A stretch of DNA of 64,000 nucleotides from Scortum barcoo (GCA_023238725.1 CM041531.1:20678643-20742642), one strand, 5' to 3'. Shown: positions 26,141-38,273, counted from the stretch's first letter. Numbers and translations are program-made. Notes: generated by a model not told the origin, from the sequence alone.

Positions 26141-29100
26141 CACAGTCGTGAACACTAGAATCATTTGCAGCATGGACAGTCCAGCATTTCTCTGTCCCAC
26201 AAGGCTGTTCAATAATCTGGAGTCGTGCATTGGGAGCCAAGGTATATTGTCTTCCTCTTGTATTATTAATGATACTGTGGTCTAGCCCCTGACAGAGCAG
26301 GATGAACTGGTCTGCAATGAACCTTGCAAAAGAGTCAGCGACTTTGCATCAATCCATCTGAAGTGCAGATCAACCACTGAAGATATGTCAACCCAAGGTG
26401 AGGAGGAAAGAGATCAGATATGAATCAATGAATACTGTAGCAGGAACCTTTTGTTTTCTGCATGAGGTACAAAATGGCTCGAGTTACACTTCAAGTTATC
26501 ATAAATAAATTTGTAGGCCGGTATGATTTCATAATCACATATCCATTGTTAAATAAAAATGCGTCTAGCTTTTCCCAAACTGAAATCGGTGTGAATTTAC
26601 TTGCAAAACACATTTTAAGGTTAATTGAAGTGTTGTGCAGTTAGCTTGTGTGTGATGTTGCCTGTCGTCCCCACGTTTTATGCTCTGTACATTTTTCTTC
26701 AGTTGACTTTAAAAGAACTTTTAGAGGTTGTTTTATCTCAAACGGACCTCGATTTCCATCTTGTTCTCAGCCGGGGCTCACCCTCTCTTCCTCGCCGTGG
26801 ATCCACCTCCACCCTTGAAGGGCATGATGGATTCCCCCTGTCCCTCCTCGTCTTTCTCCCCTTGTCTCTGCGCCTCTTGTCTTCATTCAGCCAAACAAGG
26901 TGCGAGCGCAGTTCAGATGCTTGTCCTCTTAAAGGGGACACCGGCTCATTCATTAGGACGTAAAGCTTGCGGTTTTCTCCAACCAAATTGATTGACAGAA
27001 CGCTTCTCTTTCCTCTCTCACCTGTCACAGCTCTGTTCATCCTGCTGACACCCCACCAATTCTCTCTTTCGTGGATCAAAGGATTAAGCCTGGGAGGACA
27101 GCAATTGCTTTACCTGGGGGTTAAGATAGCAAATAACCAAAACATAAATCACAAAGCAGATATGTTCAGTGCTGGTGATTGTAATAAGCAGATACTTTGT
27201 CAGCAAATATGGAGCAATTATAGCACATGGATTTGAACGTCCGGGGTGTATTCAGACCATATTTATAGAACATGTAGAGCAGTGTCATAGAGGGCTTAGT
27301 GTGGGTTTAGGCTCATGAAAATTGAGTCACATATTCTAAAACAAATGCACAAGTGCTTTACGTGCTATTGGAGGAGGAAACTATGGAGACTTTGAACCAT
27401 CTGCTAACATCAGTGTGCTTAGCGGTGCCTCTGTGACTATATTAAAATACTGTAGTGTATATTTAAACGTGGACTTAACACCTCTTTCACAGCTTAACAT
27501 TATATAATGTAATGTGTAAAATTGTTTGAAGCCAAGACTGTAAATGAAAGTGAGTGTGAATTTTAAAAGAAATGGAAAAATCCCACATATTTCTAATTTG
27601 GATTAACCCACACAGATTGAAGTATTTCTCTGACTGTGTACTTAAAGCAAGACTGTAACTTTTGCTAAGAAAGCAGCAGCAGCAGTGATCTCTGCTGTCA
27701 AAAGTAGTAATCACGGGCTGATGGCATTAATTGTATGGACATATGAGAATCGAAGGGTACCGCATTAAAATGGGAGGGAAACACTGGGGGAGCAGACTGA
27801 CACAGTAAACTAGGATAGATAGGAAGATCCTAAAGTTACTTAAACAAGCAAAGTAGCTGTCACAAACATACCTTTTGTAAATCTTTCGGTCCAAATCAGC
27901 TATCCAACCTTACAGTTACTGCTCATTTCCAGCTAAGAGAGTTCCAACAACCCTTTGGCAAAGTTGCTCGGTCTTTGGCTCAGCGTGGTTTATACTTCTG
28001 AACGGCTCATTCTTCGACTCAGGAGACACACACTTTGTGTTGAGAAGAACACGAATCTGATGCTGAGCAGCGGCTCTCACTCGCTCTTTTTAGCTCGGAC
28101 GGTGTGTGCAGATATGTTAACCTGGCTTTTTTTGCATAACTGCACATGCAGCGTACAGAAACAGCGTTTTAGAATCACTCACCTGCAAATCGAGTTTATT
28201 CGAGTCGTTCAGTAATGTAACATTACTATTGGAAACACACATATTCAGACTTTGAGCAGGAATATCTGGAATGTTTTTACACCTGAAACCTTCAGAAAAA
28301 GAGGCTGTAGGGCAAAAACAGAAGTTACTATGGGTGTGGTACATTATTTGTGTTACTTGGAGATCGAACTTCTTGTGTTTTATAAGAAACTGTGTTGGTC
28401 TAAACAGCATATGTTACATTACGTTTCTCTTGCCGTAGTATACATTGGACATCCTGCTCTGAGAATCTTGGTATGGGCTATATACATAAATATATGATTT
28501 TTATTCAACTGGATTACTTTTACACTGTTTATACTGTATGAAGCCCTGTTGGTTTTTCAAAATAACAATGTTCTGGGTGCAACAATGGCAGCGTCTTTGC
28601 TGTCCAATCTGGCCATTTTCAGCCCTGAATACCATAAATCACTTTTCTGTTGCTGCACCATGCATACATTTCATTCCTTTCTCATGGGTACACTAGAGGA
28701 AAAATCTTCGCCAAGCGGGGAATGTCATTTGCATATCACTGAATGGTGTCGTCAAACGCTGTAAATCCACAGCTCTTGATCCTCAAGATCTTTGTTAGTC
28801 GCCGATTTTTACAGGATCTGAGGCTCACCACATCCTCAACCACATGAAAACGGAGCACTGGGAACACAAGCATGTAGTGAGATCAAGACATGCAGAACAT
28901 GGTGCAATTATTCAGAGACCTTTCACGGGACTGTTCAACCTCTCCGTCAATAACAATTCCATTTGTAGCCTATTTTACTTAAATGGTTGCTTGTAGCAGA
29001 CAAAAGACACCAAATGTTTAATCTCCTAGCCTCATTTGGGACTTGTAAGGAACAGTTTGTGACAACACACAGAAAAACTGTGTTAGTATTTTGTTTTTAA

Positions 29101-30418
29101 TCATGACTCTGGTGCCAGGCAGGTTGGCTACTATGTGGAAGTGTATTTAGTGAAGCATGGGGTCTGGACAAACCCAGTAGCAAATATTTGGTTTATGTGT
29201 TTGTTTGGCCTTGGCTGATCTTTCAGTTTATGGTTGTTTTATTTGGTGTTTTTTTCCTTTTGGCACAAGAACCAGAAACTTTTTTTTTGCTTTTTTTTTC
29301 CCCCTGCAACAAAGTCGGCAAAATCAACCAGTAAAAAATAGCCAACACATGCTGTGAAAGTGTAGTGGATAATGATGTCATCAAAACCATTTACATGTAA
29401 ATGTTATCTGAATGAGGGAGCATTTCTGGAAACTGCCCTGAAAATGATGTATTGACATACTAGAGTGTGTGTGCGTGTGTGTGCAGTGGTTCATTTGTGT
29501 GCACTGTGACATCCCCGTTACATTATTGCTCTTTCAGCTGTTGAGTGTCTGCTCCTTATAGTAATCCTGACGAAGGTAAAAAGCAAAATCAAAAAAGCAA
29601 AAGTCAGCCTTTTTTTTAATTTTCACTCAGAAACACCTCTTCATTTTGTCGGCAGATGCCTACATTTGTGTGGAGTGATGAGACTGATTGTGTGAATAGT
29701 GAGTGCTCAGCAAAGGTCTTGATGGACGTGGAAAAAGGACATTTCCAGTGACAGAGTATAGTAGATTAAAGATTAGGCGATGGCGGTCTGAATGGAGAGC
29801 TTGGACTTCTTGCTGGATTGCAAAAGCTTCAAATAGCGTCTGATATTTAAAACGGACTCTTTTGTTCATGCGGGAGCAAGAACTCCTACAGCAATTCATT
29901 ATGATAGGCTCTACGGAGAGAGAAGGCCTTGACAGCACTGCTCACTAGTATTATAATATGCAAGTACTGCATATTAAAGCCTTTTCTGTGTTGCTGCTGT
30001 ATTCAAACAAAAAAAAATCTAAACTATTTAACTTTTTAGCAGAAAGTGCTGAGTTTTTCCAACAAAAGCCATGTGTTGACAGTTTTTAAAGCTTGGTTTC
30101 ATACACATAAATATGCAGTTTATCTATCCTGTGTACTATATAATGAAATAGTTTCTGAATATGTATACTACTCTAAATACTGAATGTATGATTATAAATA
30201 ATATTAAACACTGAATAGTGGTCATTTGTCGATTTCTTAGGGAGGGGAATGTAATGATGGAACCAAAGGTTAATAACATTTGTTTAGCTGAATCTGAAGG
30301 ATAGAAAAGGTGCACGTGTAAACTCAGCTATTAATAGTCAAGTCCTGAAAGCCACAATTTTGCTTTCTAATGATTGATGATTCTGATGGACTATTGATTC
30401 TGTTTACTTAAACCCTCT
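26141..30418. other. Non-coding, no gene recognised
   Basis: The segment 26740-27080 is richer in pyrimidines and GC and opens frames on both strands without recognisable domains. T-rich runs lie near 29240-29300 and a short TG/CG-rich patch at 29465-29485. A POU octamer lies at 28727-28734. The remainder is ordinary AT-leaning DNA. Confidence 0.5.
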
Positions 30419-30607
30419 TTATTTTGGCTTAAATTCCCATGCGATGCAGTCCACGTAGATGTTACTGTGATGTTGGTAGCATGTAGACACACACGTGCTT
30501 CTTCCAACTGATCCCACGATGATCCACTCCCCTAAAAAAAAAATCCAACGTCGACTTACATCTTGACAACTGTAGGGCTTGGCCGGTCTGTCAGGCTCAT
30601 GTTTCAA
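30419..30607 (-). other. Weak candidate exon, minus strand
   Basis: The minus strand reads through about 16 protein-like codons ending 'RPAKPYSCQD' and then meets a perfect donor, GAT/GTAAGT, at about 30554. A pyrimidine-rich stretch and 'atatgcag' lie upstream at about 30615-30655 and could act as an acceptor, giving an exon of about 53 nt. 'KPYSC' resembles the linker and first Cys of C2H2 zinc fingers, but nothing else supports a zinc-finger gene. This may well be chance. Confidence 0.15.
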
Positions 30608-32149
30608 GAAAACTGCATATAGTGTTCAAAGCATGGGAGATAGTGGAGATAGAGAAGATGAGCCGTGATGCCTCTATAGGGGAGTGGCTTTGTTTCGTTA
30701 TTTATTGGATTGAGGTTGAATCTGATATATATTTGTCATTATTGCTCATTCCTGAGAACATTTTCACCCATATAAGTGAAACATATTATTGTAAAACATT
30801 TTAGCTTGTCTCAATATGTTATTTGGGTGAACTTTTGTTAACTTCTGTCTAGAATTGAGGCTCAGACAACTCTTTAATTCTGACCAACTTCTATCATGGG
30901 TGGCAGGAGACTGCTGGGTAGAGAATGGAAATAACCGCTTTCCTTACAGGATTGGCACCAGCGGTTATTCTCATTCATTATTTAATAGCTTACACTTTTG
31001 TAATGGAATTTGTAATTGAAATGTTCTTCTGGGCCAACAAACATCACGACACCTGCAGTTTAGTCGTTTGCCACAGCACTTAAATAGCATACACAGCTCA
31101 GATCCTGATCGTCAATCTGAAAACTGAGACAAGTGGAGAGATGGCTTCCGCATGACAAACACCGATGTGAAACGTTTGTATTTTAAAGTCTAAGGGCCAG
31201 TGGTGTCAAAGTCTTTTTGGAGAAAAGGAAGGAGCAGGATACTACTGATTTGACAGGTTAATAAAAAAATAAAATAAAAGTCTGAGTATCTGTAAGCCGC
31301 AAGCTCTGTCTGCTACAAGGGGCTCTGAGAGGAATCCTACAGCGGTTTCCAGATGGCGTATGACAGACCTCACAGAATTCGAGATTAATGGAGTCCCATC
31401 CCAAGTATTAATCTGATGAATCTGGATTGCAGGACTATTTTTTTGGAGAAAAGATGGGGAAAAACCTGAAGTAACAAGAGAAGAAAACTTTGACTGTGTG
31501 ATGGCTGGATTTTGCCATTGGGATATTTATACTTGTCTGGAATATTTTAAAGGGGAACAGTATGATGGTGGAAAAACAGGACTTAAAACCTTTTTTTTTT
31601 TTTTTTAATGATTTTTAAATCTCAAAAAAACAAAAGAATTTCACACGCTGTCGATCAATTGGACTCTATGTTATTACATGTATTATAATGTATTGTTTGG
31701 TAAACCTTCATGGTTTCCAACACCACCTGTGTCATTTCATCAAGTTCTTTTTTTATTTTATTTTTTCTAAATCTGGAAATTCACACAATACACATGTTTT
31801 GAATATTCAGGAAATAAAGAAATATTCAAAGGCAAGTCTAAAAATGGATAAAAGACTCTGCACTATGTTTCTAATTACACTGTAATTTCCATTCTTGAAG
31901 CCTGACATGTTTAATATGGCTTATTAATGTTAGCTTGTTTGGCTGGTTTTAAGAAATGGCTGTTTAATAATAAGTCTCATCATCATTCATGCTGAATGAA
32001 CAAAGCCTGTGTGTTACTGTACACCAGGGAAACTTCGTTTTTAAAGTTGGTTAATCATCACTATACCTTACGTGTGACAATATGGCTGGTTCTGCCCCGC
32101 AATCTTTATTTATAATTAATATTCAGGTTGAATTGCAAACAAAAACTTT
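30608..32149. other. Non-coding, nothing specific seen
   Basis: AT-rich DNA with an A-rich patch at 31261-31280 and a T run at 31591-31606. No repeat family or gene is recognised. Confidence 0.5.
31591..31606. repeat. T16 homopolymer
   Basis: Sixteen consecutive T are seen directly. No flanking retrocopy is recognised. Confidence 0.9.
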
Positions 32150-32188
32150 GTAAAGTTTGCTGGTGTAAATATCAGCCTATGCCAGCCA

Positions 32189-32355
32189 GGTCCTGTACAC
32201 AGATCTGTACGTGGACGTTCAGTCTGCAAGTCCAGCACCTTCTTTTGGCAAGAAAAAGTCAACAAGGATCAGTATGGTGGTGGAGGGTGCTGGAGAAGTC
32301 ATTGAGTGGATTTTTAAAGTTCACCATCGAGCAGCCACAAGTGTACTATTGGGTA
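32189..32355 (+). other. Weak candidate exon, plus strand
   Basis: After 'cctatgccagccag' (a possible acceptor) the plus strand stays open for about 55 codons and reaches ATTG/GTAAGA at about 32354, a good donor. The translation has mixed, protein-like composition, for example 'SFGKKKSTRISMVVEGAGEV', and remains open beyond the donor. No family is recognised. The acceptor lacks a strong pyrimidine tract, so this is a hypothesis. Confidence 0.15.
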
Positions 32356-33619
32356 AGAGATGTCTGGAAGTGTCTCAAGTCTCCTCCACTGCAGTTTGAT
32401 GACAGGGATGTTGAACATACAAATAGTAAATGTTTATTTTGGGGAAGCAGGAAACCATTGTTTCTGCAGCCATTTTTCTGCCTTACTGTAGGTAGGTTAA
32501 TATTTTACACATAGTGCATGTTATTACAGTTTTAAAAGGTTAATTCCTTCATACTGTGGATAATTGAAAGGAAAATGTAGCCAGCCAGAATGTCTGCAAC
32601 TAATTACTGTTTCCAATAAGTACGGTGAGTAATGGTTATAATGGGCAGCCAGGGTTCTACCAGGAGAAATCACAGAAGACGACCATTAGAGCACATCTGA
32701 TTATCAATGGATGGCTGTAAAATCCTGGTTGAATAATCAAGTCAGTACCAATGAGCATTAAGGCAAGAAACATCCAGATGTTGCCTGCGCTGTGCCATCT
32801 GATTCGCACCTCTGGCTAGTGTCTTCTTCATAGCCACCACCAGAAAGACTCATGGGTGTTTACTGCTATTTGAGTTCTCCATGAAAGTTGAAATATTTTT
32901 AAAGGTTGCCCCTAACACATCCTTGTAGTTTGTTTGTGTGTGGGGGATTATTGGTGAACCGACAGTTGAAACAGTACCCCCAGGACTCTCAAACCACTCA
33001 GCTGCAATGAAAAGACATGCTGTTAATTAAGGATCATGAAACATTGTTATTAAATCTGATTTCGTTATGCAAGAATGTCAGTAATCAAGTATACACAAAC
33101 AACTTTATGATTCCTTTTGATATTTAAGCATGTGATTTCTCTGATCTCTAAAAGTTGTGTATGCTGAATCGGGGTAACTGATCCGCCAAATATATACTGC
33201 AGTTAAAAAAATAATAATAATAGAAAATATATATATGATATAAAGAACAAAAAAATAGGTCTGCACTCAATCACTTTTACTTTAGTCTTCCTTTCTTCCT
33301 CCCCTCTCACACTCTCATAGTCACAGAGATGTTAAAGCAAAATGTTCTTAGAAACCTTTGATATAAGTTTCCCATGGCAAATAAGGAGGTTATGCAAATA
33401 TGGATGAATGGCTGGTGAAGAATTTGGCTCCATGCAGCGATAGGGACGTGTGACCTCTCTGCTGTTCTCAGGATAGCTTAACGGCCCCACACAGTGGTGG
33501 TTTTACTGAGCCCCCTCCCCACCCTATGTAAATTTATAACGCATACTGAATGCATAAGATGTTTGTGTTCTGCCTTGGGAGGCATTATGTCAAAGGGTGG
33601 AAGGGATTTTTTTTTTTAG
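32356..33619. other. Non-coding, AT-rich
   Basis: No gene is recognised. An (AAT)n/(TA)n patch lies at about 33205-33242 and a POU octamer at 33392-33399. Nothing else is supported. Confidence 0.5.
33205..33242. repeat. A-rich, (AAT)n and (TA)n patch
   Basis: A short compound simple repeat: an A-run, then 'ataataataata', then 'atatatatat'. The sequence is seen directly. Confidence 0.85.
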
Positions 33620-33770
33620 CCATGCTAGCAGTATGTCTCTTTGAATGGCAATATTGAATGGCAGCTATTGGATGGATTAAAATGAAATTTTTTACACACA
33701 TTCATGAACCCCAGAGGGTGAATCTTAATGACACTGGTGAACCCCTTGTGGGTAGTCACTGTGGAAGCTG
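33620..33770 (-). repeat. Percomorph interspersed repeat, copy 3 (partial)
   Basis: It contains 'ctattggatggatt..aatgaaatttttt', 'acattcatgaaccccagagg' and 'tgaatcttaatgac', followed by a decayed continuation. The CCCAGAGG..AATCcTAATGA block is shared with copy 1 at 3.5 kb in the same orientation. Confidence 0.75.
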
Positions 33771-34320
33771 ATGAAATGGCATTACTTGGAAGAAATGACA
33801 CAGATGTTAGCATACTGAGCTGCTCCTGCAATATAGAAAAGTCAAGCATAAATGAAATGGGAGGTAAGAAAAATAGTCCATTGGCAAAGGCTGTGTTTTC
33901 CAATATGGTGATTTCTTCCCCTTGAAAACATGAAGGGAACATTGATCTTTTATTTATGACACTGGGAATAATGAGCCAGTGCACATAGTTATTATGAGAC
34001 TTTTTCTTTTTGACCAGATAGAAGTGATGCTAAGTTAATTCTGTGGCTACTGCTGAGCACCAAGCATTGGTAAGGGTTCTATTGCGACCATGCTCCAGAT
34101 TACCACTCGGTTCACTCCTACATTCCCTCGGTGGCCGCGTGCTGCAGTTGTACACGAGCGAGAGTGAGCAGTTCCGCTTTGGTTGCTGTGTTGAAACAGA
34201 GCAGGCTGCATTGCCTCAGGTAAGGAAGAATGGTGATGCATTTGCATTTCCTTAATATCCTTACTGGCATAACTACACAGAGATCTGTGAAAGGCATAGA
34301 ATGATTGTTTGAATGTCTAC
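33771..34320. other. Non-coding between repeats
   Basis: Unassigned DNA. The part at 34040-34250 is GC-rich relative to its surroundings ('cctcggtggccgcgtgctgc') and may belong to another old repeat, but I cannot name it. A POU octamer lies at 34240-34247. Confidence 0.4.
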
Positions 34321-34975
34321 TGTGACGGCCCCAGACTCTGTCAGTTCTCCTCTTGCTGTATTGTCTCTTTTCCTTTTTCGCTTGCTGGTAGAGATGAGCG
34401 GAACCATCCAACCTGATGTCTGCCACCTGGGCAGGCCAGGCGTGACGACCAATGCGACGACCTCCTGAGAAGGCCTCTCCTTTCAGGTGCCTGGTGGACA
34501 GCGTTTGGTTGTGTGGCTGCATGGAGTTAGCCAGTCTCTCTCTCTCTTTCTCTCACCTGGCTTCCATCTGTTTGTTTTTATTGTGTTTTGTTTGCCTCTA
34601 AATTTTGTCATTAGGTGATTCTGCTAATCCTACTGAGTGATAGTGCTCTTATTTTGAAAATTAGAGTGAATATACGTTCGAGCTCTGTTCCTCTTACTAA
34701 GGTGCTCACCAGCTCGCCTCCAAAGCCCCTCCCTGCAGCATTGCTAGGTCTTATTCTTTCTTTTTTACTCACTTTTCTTCATTTCTCTTCTGTTTACTTG
34801 TTTTTTGTGTAAACTGCTGTTTTGTTATTGCTTGGTCGTTCAATTGTTCTTTATCAGTGGTCACGTCTACTTTAAGTTAATTTCCCCTTACGTTATGTAA
34901 ATTAAAACATATTTTTAGTTTCACGTCATGAGTGGTCTCCCCTCCCTTGTCCAGCCTGTTGTGACTGTTGTGACA
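34321..34975 (+). mobile_element. Possible solo LTR (Gypsy-like), decayed
   Basis: The segment starts 'tgtgacggcccc' and ends 'tgttgtgaca', that is TG...CA as in LTRs. A TGTGACGGCCC-type start and an end with 'gtggtctcc..ccttgtccagcc' resemble LTRs of fish Gypsy-type elements. A variant poly(A) signal, ATTAAA, lies at 34901-34906, about 70 bp before the end. The flanks 'ctac' and 'ctgc' could be a 4-bp target duplication with one change. No gag/pol-like ORF lies on either side, so a solo LTR fits best. Recall-based and moderate at best. Confidence 0.4.
34534..34554. repeat. (TC)n microsatellite
   Basis: An interrupted TC dinucleotide run lies inside the possible LTR. The sequence is seen directly. 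Confidence 0.88.
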
Positions 34976-36004
34976 CTGCTCTGATAGATAAAATTCATAA
35001 ACTGTAACTTTGTCCGGAAAGGATTCTCAAATTGGGTTCAGTATTTTTATAGTTGGAACAGAGCAAGTGTTTTGCCACAATATGGTGACCTATTTCTCTT
35101 ATCAACATACTGTACTAATAGACTTCTGACATGATGGATCATGGGATGAAAAGGCTGGCAGATGACTGAAGATTTAATCGTTCCCCATGTATTATATGAA
35201 CTATGAATTAGCAAAGATAACAGGCATGCGTTGCCTTTCCCACTGCATGATTGGTTTGGGAGTCTCAAGCAATTTTAAAGGCTTTTGACTTAAGTATGCT
35301 TAGTTTGCACATCTGATGCATGACCCAGTTATGAGGGAATTTCTTTCTGGATTCACAGTTGATTTTAATGCTTCACAAAATGAGCACAGTATGGTATTTA
35401 CTATTTACCGCTCACCAAGATCACCATTTTAATATTCTCTGCAGTAACGTGCCATTTAAATGAATTAGTTTCACAGCAGTTTTCATCACATGAAACCTCT
35501 GTTTCTTAATTTTCCCTCTCCTTCAGCGGTCTTTAAAGTGATCTTTAAGTTGTGTCTCTTAATGTCAGGTCTTGTAACACTGATAATTTCTAAGGCACTT
35601 TAGATGCAAAGCACTGCCAACACCTTTCGGGGGTAAAATGAGAAAGGAGATTGCAATGGAGTCTGTCCCTTTCCCCAGGGACAGTAAATCCATGCGGAGC
35701 GTACTTGTCTGGAACTCCCTTTGAATACAATTGAAGTGTTCAGAATAGCTTCATCTTCACTCCTCGCCTGAATCTGTGATGCTTAACATATTCTCATCAT
35801 TAAAATCCCTATAATGAAAAGTGTTTGTGTGAGTCTGAGATGTACATGGAAAACATTAACATTTCTGTTTCAAGGCCTGAACACAATTAAAAGTGCATTT
35901 CAAAGGATCCTATTTAATGTATTGTAGTGTTCAGAATTACATGAGGCAGAAGCTTCTTTCATCTTTCACACACTACGCACATTTTGTCAAGGTGTATTAT
36001 CTTT
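34976..36004. other. Non-coding, nothing specific seen
   Basis: AT-rich, unique-looking DNA between two repeats. No exon, RNA gene or repeat family is recognised. Confidence 0.5.
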
Positions 36005-36575
36005 GTGCTTTGAGCTGAATGTCAAGATTAGCATAGCAACAGACTCACAGTGAGCATCCTAATGTGCTCATACATGATAGGTATAATGTTTAGCATGTTC
36101 ACCACCATAGTTTACAGCGTCTCTATTAGATTTGTAGGTAGCTAGTTATTAACCAAGGTACTGTACTGGACAAATAATTACATTAAAATACAAATAATGA
36201 TAATAATAAAATGATGATGCCGCTTGATGAAAGTTATGGGATCACCACGGTTATTACAGTTCATCTAAGGTAGACATGAATGTGTGTACCTTATGCCATG
36301 GCATCCATGTAAAAGTTGCCAAAACATTTAATTCAAAACCACACATTTCAACCTCACGATGGCATGAAACCATGCACCTCTGTGAAAAAAACGTTTGCCA
36401 ATCCATCTAGATTATGTTGAAATATCTCTCATCTTAAATGAAAACGCCGACCTGCTGGTTGCACCTGATTAAAAACTCTAGACAGCATCATTATCTAAAC
36501 AAAATATCACAACAATCCATTCAAAAGTTACAGAGAAATTTCTGTCTAGATCAAAGCATGGTCCAAACCAATGGA
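36005..36575 (+). repeat. Percomorph interspersed repeat, copy 4 (longest)
   Basis: This is the longest copy. In order it has 'tttgagctgaatg', TTAGCAT-type motifs, 'ggtataatgtttagcatgtt', 'ggtactgtactggacaaata', 'gaaagttatgggatcacca', 'ttattacagttcatct', 'gacatgaatgtgtgtacc', 'caaaaccacacatttcaacc', and two decayed 'ttgccaatccatc..gttgaaatatc' blocks, ending at 'atggtccaaacc'. The repeated 'caatccat' block suggests an internal duplication in the ancestral unit. Coding potential is nil. A recent (AAT)n/(GAT)n expansion sits inside it at about 36192-36218. Confidence 0.8.
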
Positions 36576-38018
36576 ACAAACCTTTCCCAACGCAGCTCAG
36601 AGATGGATACTCTATGTTAAGTCACTTGAGATCGCTTTGATACTTTTAATTCTCATGTGCTTGCACATTTTTCTTAAATAACAATCCATCAATTGATTTT
36701 ATGGTTACTCTGCATCAGGGCTTCTATGACTACTATTATAAAAGCAATTTCACCTCCCGTGTCTAAAAACCCTCCAAAGGAGTAATTAGCCAGAGACCCC
36801 CACCACCACCCAATTATCTCATCAATTAAGTTTCTAAAAGCAAGTGAGGACTTAATTAGGGAAGTGTCTATATTGTGAAGATGCTTAAATGCAAAGCTGT
36901 CAGCCCCACAAATGGTGATGAGGTCCAGTGGGCTTTTCGCCCCCTTCACCGAGGTCTGGACCACCATCTCGTCTATCTCACCCTAATGAAATCTCTCTCT
37001 AAATCCACTGCTGTCCCCTCTGCTGCTCAAGTAAGCCTCACTACCTCACTACCAATACTAGTGATGTGCTGGAAATCTATCCAATTTCAGTAGGGCTTTT
37101 GTTGTTGAATCTCCGAGGTCCAAGAAGTCTCTATCTTATTCTGCACTGTAATGTGCAAAATCAGATAGAGGGCCCCAACAAATCAAAAGTAATTAGCTCA
37201 AGGGTTGCACACAAACTTGCCTGAGAAGCAGACATGCAGTGCATTATAGTGCAGTCACGTATAGACTCTTTATACTCTATACAGCTATGTGCACATCCCA
37301 GTGATACACACAGAAAAAAAAAATGACGATAAAATGTGCTCACATTACAGTAGATTTTCACAGAACTTGAACACATGAAGAAGTTCTGCAGTCTATTTAA
37401 AATGCATAGCCATGTTTATTGATTTGCACTTTTCACCCCTGTTGACCTTTAATCAATGTAAGCTTTACCTATTTCAACTCTCAGCTGATGCACTATGCAT
37501 GTTCTGTCTTTGGCACTGGCAAGCATGATCTGAATGGTGAGTCCAAGGCTGAATCAGTCAGTCCTGAATAAATCTGACTTTATTCAGCTGGCAATAAACT
37601 GATTCAAGACTAAAATAGTTTTTCCTATATGTGCTTGACTGTTTGTGGCCGGTGGAAGAACAGCAATGCTATAAACAAAAAATGATGAGAGGTTTGGAGA
37701 TAAGGCACAATTTCCGTGCTGTTTTGACCTTTTGATTATAAGGACAGAACTCTGTAGGACTGAAGGATACACAGGGAAGTGTTGGTTTGGGCTGTATTAA
37801 AGTAGACCTTTTCTTTTTGACAAAGAAGAGTGTGATTGTGAACTTTATCAATGTGTGTTTCACCTGTGTCTTTTCAGACTCTAAGCAAATATAATATAAA
37901 AGTTGAGACTGAGCAGAATTGCTTAAACAGTATCAGTTTTTGTTATTTTTGTCATTTTGTTTGATGCAGGGTTCAGGAATTAAGGATTTATCAGTATTGT
38001 GTACTCAGAAGAGTGATA
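36576..38018. other. Unique-looking non-coding DNA
   Basis: No gene is recognised. It includes the homeodomain-site cluster at 36690-36860 and ordinary AT-rich DNA up to the MITE. The start of the MITE explains the short ORF at 37.9-38.2 kb. Confidence 0.5.
36690..36860. promoter_or_regulatory. Cluster of homeodomain-type core sites
   Basis: Five AATTA/AATTG cores lie within 170 bp: CAATTGAT (36690), TAATTAG (36783), CAATTAT (36811), CAATTAAG (36823) and TTAATTAG (36852). Such cores are bound by many homeodomain factors. The flanking DNA is repeat-free. AT-rich DNA yields these cores by chance fairly often, so the regulatory reading is tentative. Confidence 0.3.
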
Positions 38019-38273
38019 CACACATGGACAAAATTGTTGGTACCCCTCTGTTAAAGAAAGAAAAACTCACCTATCATTTTTGTCCTGGCCAGTTTTTGTT
38101 TTTTAAAATGATTTTGTTGAACCACAATTCAAAAGCAATGTCTGATTTTCATTAGTTCATTTTCAGTACATTTTTATTTATTCATTACTTTTGTCAGTGT
38201 CAAGTTATTTCAGTGACCTTTGTGGGTTTTTCTTTCTTTAACAGAAGGGTACCAACAATTTTGTCCATGTGTG
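38019..38273. mobile_element. Tc1/mariner-type MITE, 255 bp
   Basis: The two ends form inverted repeats of 52 bp with only two mismatches: 38019-38070 begins 'cacacatggacaaaattgtt' and 38222-38273 ends with its complement. The left flank is TA and the right flank is CA, consistent with a TA target duplication with one transition. The end sequence matches a teleost Tc1-like transposon family as I remember it. The interior is non-coding and looks like a deletion product: a piece resembling sequence next to the transposase start ('catttttgtcctggcc') lies directly inside the left inverted repeat. It cannot move by itself. Confidence 0.92.

Noticed and set aside
26738..27079. 113-codon Arg-rich minus-strand ORF
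   Set aside because: The composition follows from the pyrimidine-rich plus strand and no domain is present.
33625..33984. 119-codon minus-strand ORF
   Set aside because: It overlaps a copy of the non-coding percomorph repeat.
34118..34522. 134-codon minus-strand ORF, considered as a gene
   Set aside because: It runs through the start of the possible LTR, has no recognised domain and crosses sequence of different origin.
37919..38155. 78-codon plus-strand ORF
   Set aside because: It overlaps the left end of the Tc1-type MITE and is explained by it.
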